From Ixodes scapularis (taxonomy: Eukaryota; Arthropoda; Arachnida; Ixodida; Ixodidae): 64,000 bases of DNA. The notes under the pieces are model-generated. The model did no database searches and had not been told where the DNA came from. It saw only the letters and a list, made by a program, of their open reading frames with translations. This document shows, piece by piece, positions 54,291-64,000 of this stretch. How positions within the stretch are numbered: position 1 is the first letter of the stretch; each line of letters starts with the position of its first letter. The translations under genes were made by a program, and so were the position numbers. The DNA lies in contig NW_024609879.1 in assembly GCF_016920785.2 (NCBI RefSeq), positions 17,738,078 through 17,802,077 of the forward strand, read 5' to 3'.

Positions 54291-56162
54291 CAGAAGAGTA
54301 GGAGGGTTAGGGGGTGGGGGGTCATACCCTCCCATCCTCCTCTTCAAGATCTGTGCTCTAATTTCACATTACAGAGAATTGTAAACGTCTCATATTTCAT
54401 CTCATGTTTATTCAACTTTTATATTGCAGGTGCGCTTGCAGCACAAATCTGGGTTGTGCTGATCCTCTACGCACAAGTTAGGAACTCCTGAGTGGCAAGA
54501 GTGGGAGTTTGGTCTGACAGCTCAAGGGACAGCATTGTTCAGTATTGAATTTTTAATTATCTTCTTTTGAGCAAAGTTAAGGTTTCCTGCTTGCTGTTCT
54601 TCTAAAAATAAATACCTGCAACCAAATTTACCACGTCACGACATTTTACCTCTGCTCTTAGTGCTCCTGGTGAGCCTCGGATAAGGGCTTACTGGTGTGC
54701 AAACATCATGCTTGTTTGAAACCACTCACTGATGTAGACTCGCTGACATCCAGCATTCCAATGAAACGCTGGATGTCCACAGGTCTTTCTTGAACAATGC
54801 AAGCGGGAAAGGAACCATACAATCGCATCGTATTGGGGGACATTCTAGAGAGTGTTTTTTTGTATGTTTTACAGATTTTTTTTAAAAAAGCCGTAAAAGC
54901 TACATTTACGTGGTCTGTGCACGTGAGTTATATGGCCAGGGCGGCATAGTATAAAAGGCTAATTTGTAATGATCAGTCAGCTTATTACAGAGATGTGCCA
55001 GTCTTCTTTCAGAAAACTAGATGGAGGTTCATACTAGCATAGTTTTATCTCGCGAATCTGAATATCCCGTTCGTTTTCCACAAACATATAACTAAACGTG
55101 AGAAAACAAAAAAACATCCTACCAATAGTGACATGGTAAGAAGACCTTTCGGCCGCCAAGCGTGTCGCTTAAGGGCCGCGCGTCCAATCTCAAGTTTTCT
55201 AGGTATATTCTCCCGCATTGGCACCAGTCGTGACACATTTTTCTGCCCTTTTAAAAAATAGCACGTGCGTGCATAGCTTTGATAGGTGCTGAAGATGCAT
55301 GAGCAAAGATTTCGAAAGCCACTTTTGTGACGTCGCTCTCCAGGGAAGTGCTTTCACATTGCTTTAAAAATGACTCTATGCAGCCTCGATTCATAAAATT
55401 ACCAAATAATTTTGATATTTGAGATTCTGGAGGTCATATGAAGAAGATTTAAAAGTGTTTTCTCAAATACAAAACCGCTTCAGCCTCTCTCTAAGTATAG
55501 TATGTTCCTGAAATTTTTGATCAGTGAAAATAGACCCATGGTTCCAATTAGAAACTTGCTAAGCATCATCAAAACACACTAAATCAACTTTATTTGTGAA
55601 GATATAAAACAAGAGCAGCATTTTATGGCGTTCTAAAAAAATGGTCAATTTGGATGCGTTTCCAGACTTTGGTTTCTTACCAGAGCGCATCTTTGCACCT
55701 GCGGTCCTGCTGCCTGGTGTCCGGAGTGCGAAGCCGCCCCCTCGCCTCCCTCGTAGGATGGAGGGAAGCAAGGCGCACGTGCGTTGCGTGTCTATGGGGG
55801 AACAGGACCTTGGGCGCAGAGATGAGCTCTGATAAGAAACTGAAACCTAGAAACTCGTCCAAATAAAGCGTTTTTACAGAACGTGTAAAACGCTACCCCT
55901 GCATTATATCCTTCTAAAAAGAGTTGATTTTGTGGTTTTCAATGACTCAGCGAGTTTCTAATTGAAACCATATTTTCATTTTCACTAATTAAAAAGTTAA
56001 TTAACAAATTGTATTTAATTATCTGACTGATTGTTACGATTAGGTCCCTATACTACGTACGCCTGGCCGTATAACTCGCCTGCACAAACCGCATTAATTT
56101 AGCTTTCACGACCTTTCTAAACATATATGTAAAGCTTAAAACTAAATCGCCATGTACAACAG

Positions 56163-56425
56163 TGAAAAGGCGAAACCAGCATGTTGGAGCCATATGGCTC
56201 CGCCGTGCTGGTATCGCCTTTTCGCTGGTATAGGTTGTCCCATATTACGGTATGCATGTATGGTTACGCCATATTCCACTACGCTGGTATAGGATGTCCC
56301 ATAATACGACACGCTTGTATGGTTCCGCCTACCTGTATCATTCCGCCTTAATCCACTATACTGGATCCGCCGATTCGCTTGTATAGGATGTCCCATATTA
56401 CGGTTACGCTTGTATGAGCCTTTTC
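56163..56425. repeat. Hairpin plus minisatellite at the end of copy B
   Basis: Equivalent of 35008-35280. The hairpin centre here is the perfect palindrome GGAGCCATATGGCTCC. One minisatellite unit is shorter than in copy A. Confidence 0.7.
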
Positions 56426-56511
56426 CGTCGTCTTTCCATCATCGAAATTTTCCAACAGGGCTGTAACGCCGGATTGGAGCGCAGCTCTTGAGGAGGAGTA
56501 GGAAGGGTACT

Positions 56512-56760
56512 AAGGGGGGTCACGTCACCTGCGGGTAGTCACGTGACCCCGGGGGGGGACACGTGACCTCGGGGGGGGGGGGACACGTGACCTCGGGGAT
56601 CACGTGACCTCGGGGGGTCAAGTGAGAGGGGGGTCACGTGACGTCGGGGAGGGGGGGGGTCAAGTGACCTGGGGGGGTCACGTGACCTCGGTGGGGGTCA
56701 CATGACCTCGGGGTGTCACGTGACCTCGGGGGGGGGGGGTCACGTGACCCCCCCCCCCCC
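56512..56760. repeat. G-run / CACGTG minisatellite
   Basis: Eight perfect GTCACGTGAC/ACACGTGAC words and several one-base variants (CACGTC, CAAGTG, CACATG) are separated by CTCGGGG-type spacers with G runs of 4 to 12. It ends with a C13 run. CACGTG is the canonical E-box palindrome, and the G runs could form quadruplexes. Confidence 0.9.
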
Positions 56761-56762
56761 GG

Positions 56763-56815
56763 TTACGCCGACGGCCACGCCGACGGCGACGCCGACGCCG
56801 ACGACGACGCCGCTC
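56763..56815. repeat. GCCGAC-type short tandem repeat
   Basis: Repeated ACGCCGACG/GACGCC words. On the minus strand this continues from GAGCGCAGCTCTTA...CCCGTTTCC. A related CGCAGCTCTTAGCACCCGTTTCC segment followed by CGGCGTAACC occurs at 32846-32900 and 53960-54014. Confidence 0.65.
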
Positions 56816-57132
56816 AGGCTGGAAACGGGCCCCTAAGAGCTGCGCTCTGAATAGGAATTACCTAGCGCGAAGGGACGAACTGAGACGACGAGCAGGACGT
56901 GCTCTGTTGCTGAAGGAAATTTTATGTGCGATAAGTAGTTTGAACACGATGACACGGTTTTAAATATTTTCCGAACTTTTGTCTTTTATTTCATGGTGCT
57001 TTTTTTGCGCGGATGTGTGTGCGTGAGTGCTGCTATGGTGCTCGTCGATGCCAAGGTCTGCTCTTTGGCATCTCAGCAGTACAACGATACTACGCCTCAT
57101 AAATCGAGGCTCTTCAAGTTGGGGGGGGGGGA

Positions 57133-57845
57133 TGTCTTGTTTTTAGAGACACAACGCGGTGAAGAAGAAGAAAAGAAGAGGGCGAGCTGAAGACAAGCGG
57201 AGGGCACGAGGTGTGTGTCTCGAGCGGGAACAAGCGAACGACTGTGGCGAACAGCGCTTCCGGCAGCTCAGGCTACGCTCCTCAGAAACCCTGGCCTCGT
57301 CCCAGGAAACGCAACCTCGTCGAGCCGGAGTGACATCCGACAGCTCTCCCGCCAGCTCAGGCTACGCTCCTGAGAGATCCGGGCCCCACCCCAGGAAGAG
57401 CAACACCGTCGAACAGGAGCGCCATCCAATCTCTGACCACCATCCCTTGCCGCACTCCTCAGAAACCCTGGCTTCGCCCCAGGAAAGGCAACACCATCAA
57501 GCCTAACGGCCGGCTGTTTGCCGTTCGTCCATCGCAAGCTTGCCGGGCTCAAGGATTTCACCCTGGAAACCGTGGCTCCGACACAAGCGAAAAAGGGTCG
57601 GCTTCGCATCTATCGTTACTCAGAAACTGTGAGTGAACTTCAGGGCCCGATAAGACTTTGAGAGGCACCAAGCTGATCGTGCTTTAGAGACCTCCCTTAT
57701 TTAGCTCCAAATTTTCTTTATTTTTATTCGATTTCCTTTACACTCAATTGTCCTTGGTGTGGCTGATTAAACTGATTTCTTCCTTCTACTTTCGTGCGTC
57801 ACTTCAGTCTCCAATACGCCCTCGTCTTCTTGGAAGAACGTGACA
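57133..57845 (+). repeat. Solo LTR of the 14.4-kb plus-strand family
   Basis: Starts TGTCTTGTTTTTAGAGACAC and ends TTGGAAGAACGTGACA, 713 bp. It is collinear with 14456-15011 plus 15671-15802 and gives the uninterrupted version of the MITE insertion site. It contains the same three internal ~85-bp repeats. No retroelement body follows on either side, so it is a solo LTR. Flanking bases do not show a clear target duplication, because the left flank is a G run. Confidence 0.82.
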
Positions 57846-58255
57846 ACGACACTTATCTTCTCAAACACAGAAGCAGTCAACGAGAAATTATATTAAAAAA
57901 ACTGCATATTCCTGGAAAGTTTGTCATATTGTAGATATTTGCAGTTGGAGAAAAATGTCGGTTCAACGACTCCTGTTGAGGTCACAGGCGTTTATGATGA
58001 AAACGTTTTCTTAGATGAAAACACCAAGAGAGAAACCATTTTTTTCACAACAAGGCGATTCACCGAAAGCACCCGTCATGAACGGAGAAGATGCGAGCTT
58101 CTTCCCGGACGTGAAGCCGTTGATCAAGCTTCGTGGCGCGTGCTGGTGTGCGCTGGTTCTTCGCCACAGGATATAGAGCGAGGAAGCTAATGACTACTAG
58201 CGGCCGTCTTGTAAACGCCAAATTCTTGGGAGGCCGGTGCTGGGCGGTCATCTTG
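57846..58255. other. Region without recognisable features
   Basis: Noncoding-looking sequence with short frames on both strands. No motif or repeat is identified. Confidence 0.4.
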
Positions 58256-58258
58256 GGC

Positions 58259-58475
58259 GCTGACTACATTCCATTCACCCCTAAGCTGAGGCTGCGATGG
58301 AACCTACGTCCTCGTCGGACCAATCATACATCTCTCTTTCGCCAAGTGATCACACTCCCACTGATACCCACTCGCAGAGAACTGAGTTAGGTGATGAAAG
58401 GGAGGCGGCTGATTGGTACGGTGGGGACGTAGGTCCCACTGCAGTCTCAGCTTTGGGGTGAAATAGGGCAGCATG
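58259..58475. mobile_element. Foldback MITE, ~215 bp
   Basis: TTCACCCCTAAGCTGAGGC (58274-58292) pairs with the complement CTCAGCTTTGGGGTGAA at the right. GGAACCTACGTCC pairs with GGACGTAGGTCC inside. Weaker pairing continues outward. It encodes nothing. Confidence 0.6.
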
Positions 58476-58599
58476 TTTCAATGCAATGAAATTTTGTGAA
58501 GTTCAAAAACGGGGTAAGGCAGAGTGACTGGCCGAAGGGAAAAGATCAGACGATGTGAAAGGCCACGTCTTGCAGGGTAGACGGGTAAACTAAACGATC

Positions 58600-58800
58600 A
58601 CGAGCGTTGGAACACTGTGAAGAACCTCAGGGGCTTATTTGCTACCGTGAAAGAGCTGAAAATAGACAAGCATTGGAACACTGCAAAGAACCCAAATAGC
58701 TTATATACTGCACTAAAAAAAAAAAAACTGAACGAGCACGAGCGCAAGAACGTCGTGAAAAACCACAGGGGCTCTTTTTCTGCCCAGGGAGAAATTAAAG
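58600..58800 (+). repeat. Three imperfect ~72-bp tandem units
   Basis: GAGCGTTGGAACACTGTGAAGAAC, GCATTGGAACACTGCAAAGAAC and GAGCGCAAGAACGTCGTGAAAAAC open successive units that share CTCAGGGGCT/CACAGGGGCT and TGAA(A)-rich ends. The plus-strand frame through them (58617-58850) is therefore repetitive and not a gene. Confidence 0.5.
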
Positions 58801-58857
58801 TCAAAGAAACGGGATCGGCCGACAAGCTGGGCCGACGCACCAAAATGTAGTGATTCT

Positions 58858-59100
58858 CTGATAGAGACGCGACGATATTGATGGTTCGACGATCAGGCTG
58901 CCACTTGGCGGCAGGAGACATCTAGGAAGGGCCGGTACAGCGGCCCGGTTATGGGGCGCCTTACGAGACGAGGTAGAGGTGATCGACTTTTAGGTTTACG
59001 TTTAATGAATCATAGAGCAGAACATCACAACTGAAGAACACGAACGGCAAAAGAGGTGATAGTTCGGGCTCCAGTTGGCGCTTATAGGCAAGCGGCAATG
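58858..59100 (-). repeat. LTR-like dispersed repeat, copy 2 (partner 8085-8345)
   Basis: On the minus strand: TATA-like CCTATAAGCG near 59090, an ATTAAACG signal near 59010, and an end around ATCACTACA at 58855. It is followed by TTTTGGTGCGTCGGCCC, which resembles the TGG-starting primer site seen after BEL/Pao or Gypsy 5' LTRs. No coding body is recognisable beyond. Confidence 0.5.
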
Positions 59101-59559
59101 CAGTTTTCCACTACACGTTGCGCTATCTAGACGCTGCGAAATAAAGAAACTGTGTAGGCCAATCGGGGTCGGTCCTGGGGACTGCGGGCGGGCGTATTTA
59201 AGGGATGCCTTTTTCGGAGGTCGATACGGGGCAAAGCAAAAAAAGCAGGGTAATTGTTTGACGTCTGTGACGTCATGCCCGGTTTTCGTCAAAATAGAGC
59301 TATTTGTTCCTATTTTGTTACCTTGACATCTTCATCCCTTCAATTCGCGCACTGCTCCGGAGTGTGCTCCCAGCTCGTTCCTCCGAAATCAACACAACTG
59401 TCATATTTAGGAACAATAGTGACAGATGGGCCATTTGGTACATGACTTATTTTCACAAAATGCGCCGCAAGACAAGGACACAGTAAGTGAGACAACACGA
59501 AGCGCTACTTTCAACTGAATGTTTATTGAAAACACACTATTTATATACCCAAACGGGCT

Positions 59560-59676
59560 TCTCAAGTAAGAATTCAAATTGTCTGTCAGATGGACTGACG
59601 GGGCACGAATGCACTTGTCATCCCCCTGCATTCTAATGTTAAATGACTCGAACATCTCTCTCGAGATTTTACTTCT
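59560..59676 (-). pseudogene. Penelope-like element, C-terminal fragment
   Basis: Within the minus-strand frame 59817-59407, residues ~48-86 read SREMFESFNIRMQGDDKC, then IRAPSVHLTDN and SYLR. This follows the conserved end of the GIY-YIG endonuclease region of Penelope-like elements (R-x-x-x-E-x-F-x-I ... C-I-S-x-P-S-I-x-L-s-x-x-E-x-x-F-L). The catalytic GIY-YIG part and RT are missing. The 5' part of the frame runs into a short tandem repeat (CTGCAAAGCGACGT words, about 59730-59800). Confidence 0.55.
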
Positions 59677-59729
59677 CAGCTTTCCCAGAATTTTTGCTTT
59701 TTCCAGTTCCGGGCCAGACGTGCCAGTCG

Positions 59730-59800
59730 TCTGCAAAGCGACGTCTGCAAAGCGCTTTGCAAACGACGTGCCAGTCGTTTGCAAAGCGACGTAGATGGAA
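59730..59800. repeat. Short tandem repeat of GCCAGTCGT-TGCAAAGCGACGT words
   Basis: GACGTGCCAGTCGTCTGCAA, AGCGACGTCTGCAAAGCG and GACGTGCCAGTCGTTTGCAA follow one another. A single TTTGCAAAGCGACGTAGATGG word also occurs at 50280. Confidence 0.6.
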
Positions 59801-60545
59801 ACATATCGCCGCGGCATTTTTCGCGGCCTCGGAGATGCAGGAGGGAGCCAACGGCTCCTTTGATCGAACTGCTAGGGGACCGATCTGTTACGATTACCAC
59901 TCGATACTGACGTGACACTCGGCAAAGAAACGTAGGACCGGCATTGTGTAGCTCTTACAAACTGTTATAGCTCGACAGTGACGTACAGTCGTGTCAGAAT
60001 AAAATGGCATACTAATAAGAAAGTATGCGTACGTATACGTGTTGCGAAGGTAATGCATACGGTGTCTATTTGAGCTCCATATCACGCAAAACATGGAGAT
60101 AGGCTCGATGAGAGTCCCTTTTTGACGACAGCATTCGTCACCGCTGACTCGGAAAACGAGGCGATGACAAGGGGAAGAGATTGACCCGAAAACTTAGGTC
60201 AGCGATCAAATTATAATACGGGAGGGGCCCACAAGGGTTGTGCGGGCGCGTATTCCATTTAGCAAAACCAGCCGGTCGTGGGCAGACGACTTTGCCCAAG
60301 GACCGTCGGAGCAACGCTGCGCCGAATCGGAGTACCGGCTAGGCCTAAATTCTGCCGAGCGAGTTCGGTCGGTGTCATCGTTGCCGTTGTAGCTGCTGCT
60401 GGGTGTTTGTGAATCCAGCGTTCGTGTTCGTCGTGGCCGGTTTCGAGTGCTTTCTTCTTCTTGCTGCTTGAAATCGAGACCCGCGAGAAGAGCACGTAGA
60501 AACATAAATGTCCATTGGTCGTCCCGGCCAAGTAACTGAGCGACG
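59770..60545 (+). repeat. Relative of the 49797-51558 TTAA element
   Basis: Long collinear similarity to 50272-51125: GCGGCCTCGGAGATGCAGGA, CTCGATACTGACG, GACACTCGGCAAAGAAA, CTGTTATAGCTCGACAGTGACGT and CCAGCCGGTCGT. The terminal AGGGACCATGAAATGA ends are not seen, so this is an internal fragment or a differently ended family member. Confidence 0.75.
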
Positions 60546-60549
60546 TTGT

Positions 60550-61840
60550 CGGTCACGTTGATTTGATCATAGAAAGACGATTTTGGAGATGTTGTTATAC
60601 GTGCATTTTTGGCGTAAGATCGTTTTGTGAATTTGGCCTCTGTTCTTTAGCGCACTGCGCTTCAACACACCACAACCACCGCTTCCCCCCGCCCCAGCAC
60701 TGAACACAAAGAACCTGCACTAAACTCTCCGCAAAATGTAAAAAGAAAAATTATATATTCTTGCTTGTTACTGCGTTTGCGGGAGTGACGTCACGGACGT
60801 CACTGCCCCGTTTCGACCTCCGAAAAAGGCGTCCCCGCATTTAGAAACCACGTGTGAATGTGGTGTTTCGGAACGGCGTGTACCTTTTCCCAACCGTTCT
60901 TCGTAAAAGTCCCAACTTCATGTCTCTATGACCTCACAGGGTTCCTGCGACATCTCGCCTACTCCTAGAGTTCCCCCCAAAAATAAACGTCGCTACTGCT
61001 GCGTGATAGAACTGCCACAGTCGCGAAGGTGACTCAAGCGTCAAGCTTTACCGCTTCCCTTCGAGATCTTGGGATGCGACACGGCGACAGAACTGGATTA
61101 CTGCAGTGCAACGCATCGAGCAAGTGAATTTTAGATTAATTGTTGAAGTGAACGAAAATAGATGTTCAGGTTTAGAAAGATGTCCGACAAACTCGTTTTG
61201 CAAACTACTCGGCAAAATAACAATTTTATACAAGCTATTTTAAGAGTCTCTGGGACAGCAACATAAAGAAATGCGGTAGGAACAATCGGGCCGATTGTTG
61301 GTTTGCTGTGACGTCGGGAATAAGGCGATCAGGTCTGCAAGTGAGAGGTCCGTCAGCCCGTTCCGGCATTCGTAGTTGTACGCATGCATAACCGTTCGGC
61401 ACGCGCGGTCGCAACCAAAACCTTCCGAACCTACGGAATTTCAAACAGTGAATTTTCGTAGCACCAAGTTTTGTTCGTTTCGCCAACCAAATTTAATGCG
61501 GATTTTGGTAACAAATGTGACGGCTTGCAAAAAACAGGATGCAAAAGTTTTTCATCGGAAAAAGCTCATGTGAAGCGTAAATATCCTCACACGTACACTT
61601 CGTTGTGTACGTGTGTTGTGTACGCCCTTTTACAGAGGCTTGTGTAATGTTCTTTAGCATGCAGAGTTCGGTTCTAATTGTCCACATTTTATTCTAGTGT
61701 GTGGGGCGTCGGGAGAAGAAGAGGACGGGCGAGCGAGGCGCGAGCGGGATCCAGCCGGTGAATAAAGAAGAACAGCGTGCTGCACGAGGCTGGGCCGGGC
61801 AGGAACGATAGATCTGTTCTGACTGGTCTTCCCTTGGCGA
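60550..61840. other. Region without recognisable features
   Basis: No recognisable coding or structured element. Around 61700-61800 a GC-rich, GAATAAAGAAG-containing segment could be an LTR fragment, but there is nothing to compare it with here. Confidence 0.35.
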
Positions 61841-61846
61841 AAGTTC

Positions 61847-62450
61847 AAAATCAGTATACTGAAAGTATACTAATAGTGAACTTGGGGTATGTACTGAAAT
61901 CGTACTGGTTTCACACTTTTATGAAACAAAATAGTATACCTTTAGTACACCCCAAGTACAGGGTGTCACAAAAGAAAATTTACACGGTCTTTTTTCTCGC
62001 AAAAATAAACTAGGCATCGCCGAACGCTCATTCTCCGCCCAAAGGTAGAACTAGAGGTCACAACCGGATGCCAAAGTTTCAGCTTGATCCGATATTTCAT
62101 CAAAAGTTATAAGTGATTTTCTGAAAATTTCAATGGGAAAATGGCGGCCGACGGAGTTTTCAAACACATGGGGCTCTATGGCACCAGAAACCGAAAACGG
62201 TCAAAGATGGGCTCCATTTTCCCATTGAAATTTTCAGAAAATCACTTATAACTTTTGATTAAGTTATCGGATCTGGCTGAAACTTTGGCATCTGGTAGTG
62301 ACCTCTAGCTCTACTTTTGGGCGGAGAATGAGCGTTCGGCGATGCCTAGTTTATTTTTGCGGTAAAAAAGAACATGTAAATTTTCATTTGTGACACCCTG
62401 TACATATGTAGTATACCATAAGTGCACCTCGAGTGTACTATCGTGGACAA
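61847..62450. repeat. AGTATAC-rich repeat hosting a mariner MITE
   Basis: On both sides of the 61959-62400 insertion the DNA is rich in GTATAC/GTACAC/AGTACA words (CAGTATACTGAAAGTATACT, TAGTATACC, GTACACCCC; then GTAGTATACC, GTGCACC, GTGTACT), suggesting one short-word repeat split by the insertion. Confidence 0.5.
61959..62400. mobile_element. Mariner-type foldback MITE, 442 bp
   Basis: Ends CAGGGTGTCACAAA and its near-complement TTTGTGACACCCTG with TA on both sides (61957-61958, 62401-62402). The arms extend ~190 bp (CTAGGCATCGCCGAACGC / GCGTTCGGCGATGCCTAG, ACTTATAAC / GTTATAAGT). TACAGGGTGTC ends are typical of mariner-like elements. No transposase is present. Confidence 0.9.
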
Positions 62451-62454
62451 TATG

Positions 62455-63390
62455 AGCTGAAACAGCGCTCCGGCCGGCGCGCGGCACTACCTGCGCCGCC
62501 TATCGGCTTGCCGGCGCACACTAAGGCCGAGATAAATTATCACTTGCGCTCGCTGCGCCACTACGCCCTTCCGGCCGTCTGCTAGTGAGACAGCGTGTGC
62601 GACAGCGGGCGTGTGCGTGATAAGAGAGGGGGAGGGGAGGGAGGGATGGACGGATGGACCAGAGGATTACAGTTATCGTACTTTTTTTTTGCAATTCATT
62701 TACTTTATTCTGTCGGGTAGAATCACGTAAAAAAACGCTGACTGCTGCAGAAAAAATGTTGAGGTATCTTAAATTGCAGCTGCGATTATCGTTTTTGAAA
62801 GTCACATCAAAAGACGTTGCAGGTTTCTTTTTTTTTTTTAAGTGCATGCACAAAGTAGGACATCGTAAGATATCGGCCAAAATATATATCCGGATTTAGG
62901 CCGGCTCCAATGTATTTACTTTTTTTTTCCTTTTCATTCAGCACAACTGTTTAAAAGAAAGGTAAGTCTACATGTTTCTGCGAAGGTTTTGCAACCTTAA
63001 TTGGTATACAAAGATTCGACAAAAAATTTTCTTTATTACTGGGCCCTCGTGTTTTCAAACAAAACAGGTTGGTGACAAGACACCGGTGTTTTATTTACAA
63101 ATTCATATCTTAACAAAGTGAGACAAACAGTCTTATATTTGCCAGGGGGAGGAGCTTGAAGCTTCATCGAAAGAATATTCGCAGAGGACAATGTCAGACA
63201 CAAAAGATTAATAGTCGGCGTGGAAGATCAACTGCACCATACAAGAAGATTAGGATTAAGGATGCACCACACAAAAGTATGCGCCGGTTAACGGCGTCGA
63301 ACGGTTTGTCGCAACCGTAGCAGCAAGCTTTGTTACAATCGGCAGAAGTCCGGTTCAGGGGGTCCTGAGGCACAGTAAAACTTACAAAAG
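62455..63390. other. Region without recognisable features
   Basis: A GC-rich stretch at 62470-62620 with palindromic GGCCGGCGCGCGGC is followed by AT-rich DNA with T9-T11 runs (62680, 62828, 62920). The last part may be the noncoding flank of the Tc1-type element. Confidence 0.35.
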
Positions 63391-63393
63391 AAG

Positions 63394-64000
63394 TTAATAC
63401 CGCGTCATTCTCCCCTGACCCACGACCACGGCTCTCATCCCGTTTGGTAAGGAATCATAGAGCACGGTCACGAAGTCTGGCTCGCCCCCGAAGTCTCTCC
63501 CATTCACCTCTCACCGCTTCCCACAATTTGTCGGCAGAGGCGCGGTGGAGGGGATGCCGTGATATGGCTACCTTGATGCGCCCCCAAACGTGTTCGATGA
63601 TATTCATGTCGGCTCCTTTTGGGGGCCAAGCAGCTCCGCCACGCAGCGCTCCTCCAGGAGAGACCGGACCTTGCGGGACGTGTGGACTGGAGACAGGTCA
63701 TGTTGGAACACGAAGTTCCCGTCAGGAAACAGGCCATCCAGGGCGTAGGGCATCATGACATGGTCAATTATCGTGCAATAACTGTCCGAAGTCAGGCTGC
63801 CTTTAATCCTGAAGAGCGGCCCGAGTCCTTCTCGAGAGACGGCGCCCCAGACGTTCACGACGGTGCGACCGCTGGCGGCGACCTCCTGGACAAACTGTGG
63901 GTCATAGCTAGAAAAGCACATGGTCCATGGGTCAGTTTTGTGGCAATGGCTGTCACTTAACAAAAAACAAAACTTGAAAACATGATTTGGCATTTCTTAC
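63394..64000 (-). pseudogene. Tc1-type transposase, C-terminal part, frameshifted
   Basis: On the minus strand, entering from the right edge: VVNVWGAVSREGLGPLFRI, typical of the Tc1 catalytic domain; then FVFQHDLSPVHTSRKV with the second catalytic Asp; then, after a one-base frame change near 63630, PPKGADMNIIEHVWGRIK with the terminal Glu of the D,D-34-E-type motif. A second frame change near 63490 leads to LYDSLPNGMRAVVVGQGR and a stop at 63394-63396. The N-terminal DNA-binding half is outside the window. Catalytic residues persist but the frame is broken twice, so this copy is inactive. Confidence 0.85.

Larger units (their letters stand above)
47248..54630 (+). other. Candidate spliced (probably noncoding) transcript, copy B
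   Basis: Blocks equivalent to those in copy A: 47248-47323, 47383-47451, 51841-52022 and from 54430 with AATAAA at 54607-54612. All edges are splice-like, and the second block has a canonical CAAG|GTAACT donor where copy A has lost the GT. Both mobile insertions lie between blocks two and three, in what would be an intron. That is compatible with continued function but equally with none. Confidence 0.3.
46651..56460 (+). repeat. Segmental duplication, downstream copy (B)
   Basis: Matches 28788-35313 end to end in the same orientation. It is 9810 bp because of two mobile-element insertions (47981-49377 and 49797-51558) and small indels. It starts 750 bp after the satellite fades and ends TTTTCCAACAGGG at 56460, followed by sequence unlike that after copy A. 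Confidence 0.93.

Noticed and set aside
58617..58850. Lys-rich 77-residue protein
   Set aside because: The frame crosses three imperfect ~72-bp tandem units and an A-run. Repeat-derived.

Overview
The window is eukaryotic, repeat-dominated DNA from an arthropod. The mix of relics (Ty3/Gypsy, a LINE with a CCHC C-terminus, a Penelope-like fragment, Tc1/mariner, hAT and many foldback MITEs) and their general style suggest a tick. That species-level guess is recognition only, not proof. No complete host protein-coding gene can be supported. Almost every long reading frame belongs to a mobile element, and almost all of those carry frameshifts, stops or lost catalytic residues.

Layout. 1-4881: the 3' part of a plus-strand Ty3/Gypsy element (gag, protease-RT-RNase H, integrase in three broken frames, polypurine tract, 3' LTR). 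4.9-14.4 kb: a graveyard of foldback elements, a decayed integrase (7.2-7.8 kb), a decayed second copy of the first element's gag (10.4-11.5 kb) and several pairwise dispersed repeats. 14.4-22.4 kb: a nested stack. A plus-strand LTR element of unknown family is interrupted by a 657-bp TA-flanked MITE, by a defective minus-strand Ty3/Gypsy element with only 88-bp LTRs (15803-20193), and by the 3' end of a LINE (20.8-21.5 kb). 23.1-23.4 kb: a compound palindrome.

23.5-56.5 kb is the most structured part. Two ~860-bp inverted repeats (23519-24378 and 35314-36172) bracket a GC-rich, promoter-like block and a 6.5-kb segment (28788-35313). That segment recurs as a direct copy at 46651-56460. Between the two copies lies a 7.2-kb satellite of 196-bp monomers (38661-45893), which contains two almost identical 12-monomer (2352-bp) higher-order units. 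The downstream segment copy has gained a 1397-bp hAT-type element (8-bp target duplication) and a 1762-bp TTAA-flanked element. The upstream copy preserves both empty sites, so the order of events can be read directly. Both copies keep splice-site-bounded segments and a polyadenylation signal suggestive of a duplicated spliced transcript, probably noncoding.

56.5-64 kb: a G-run/CACGTG minisatellite, a solo LTR of the 14.4-kb family, further foldback MITEs, LTR and Penelope-like relics, a mariner-type MITE (61959-62400), and a frameshifted Tc1-type transposase cut by the right edge. Coordinates for decayed elements are approximate. Alignments were made by eye, so identity statements are qualitative unless counts are given.
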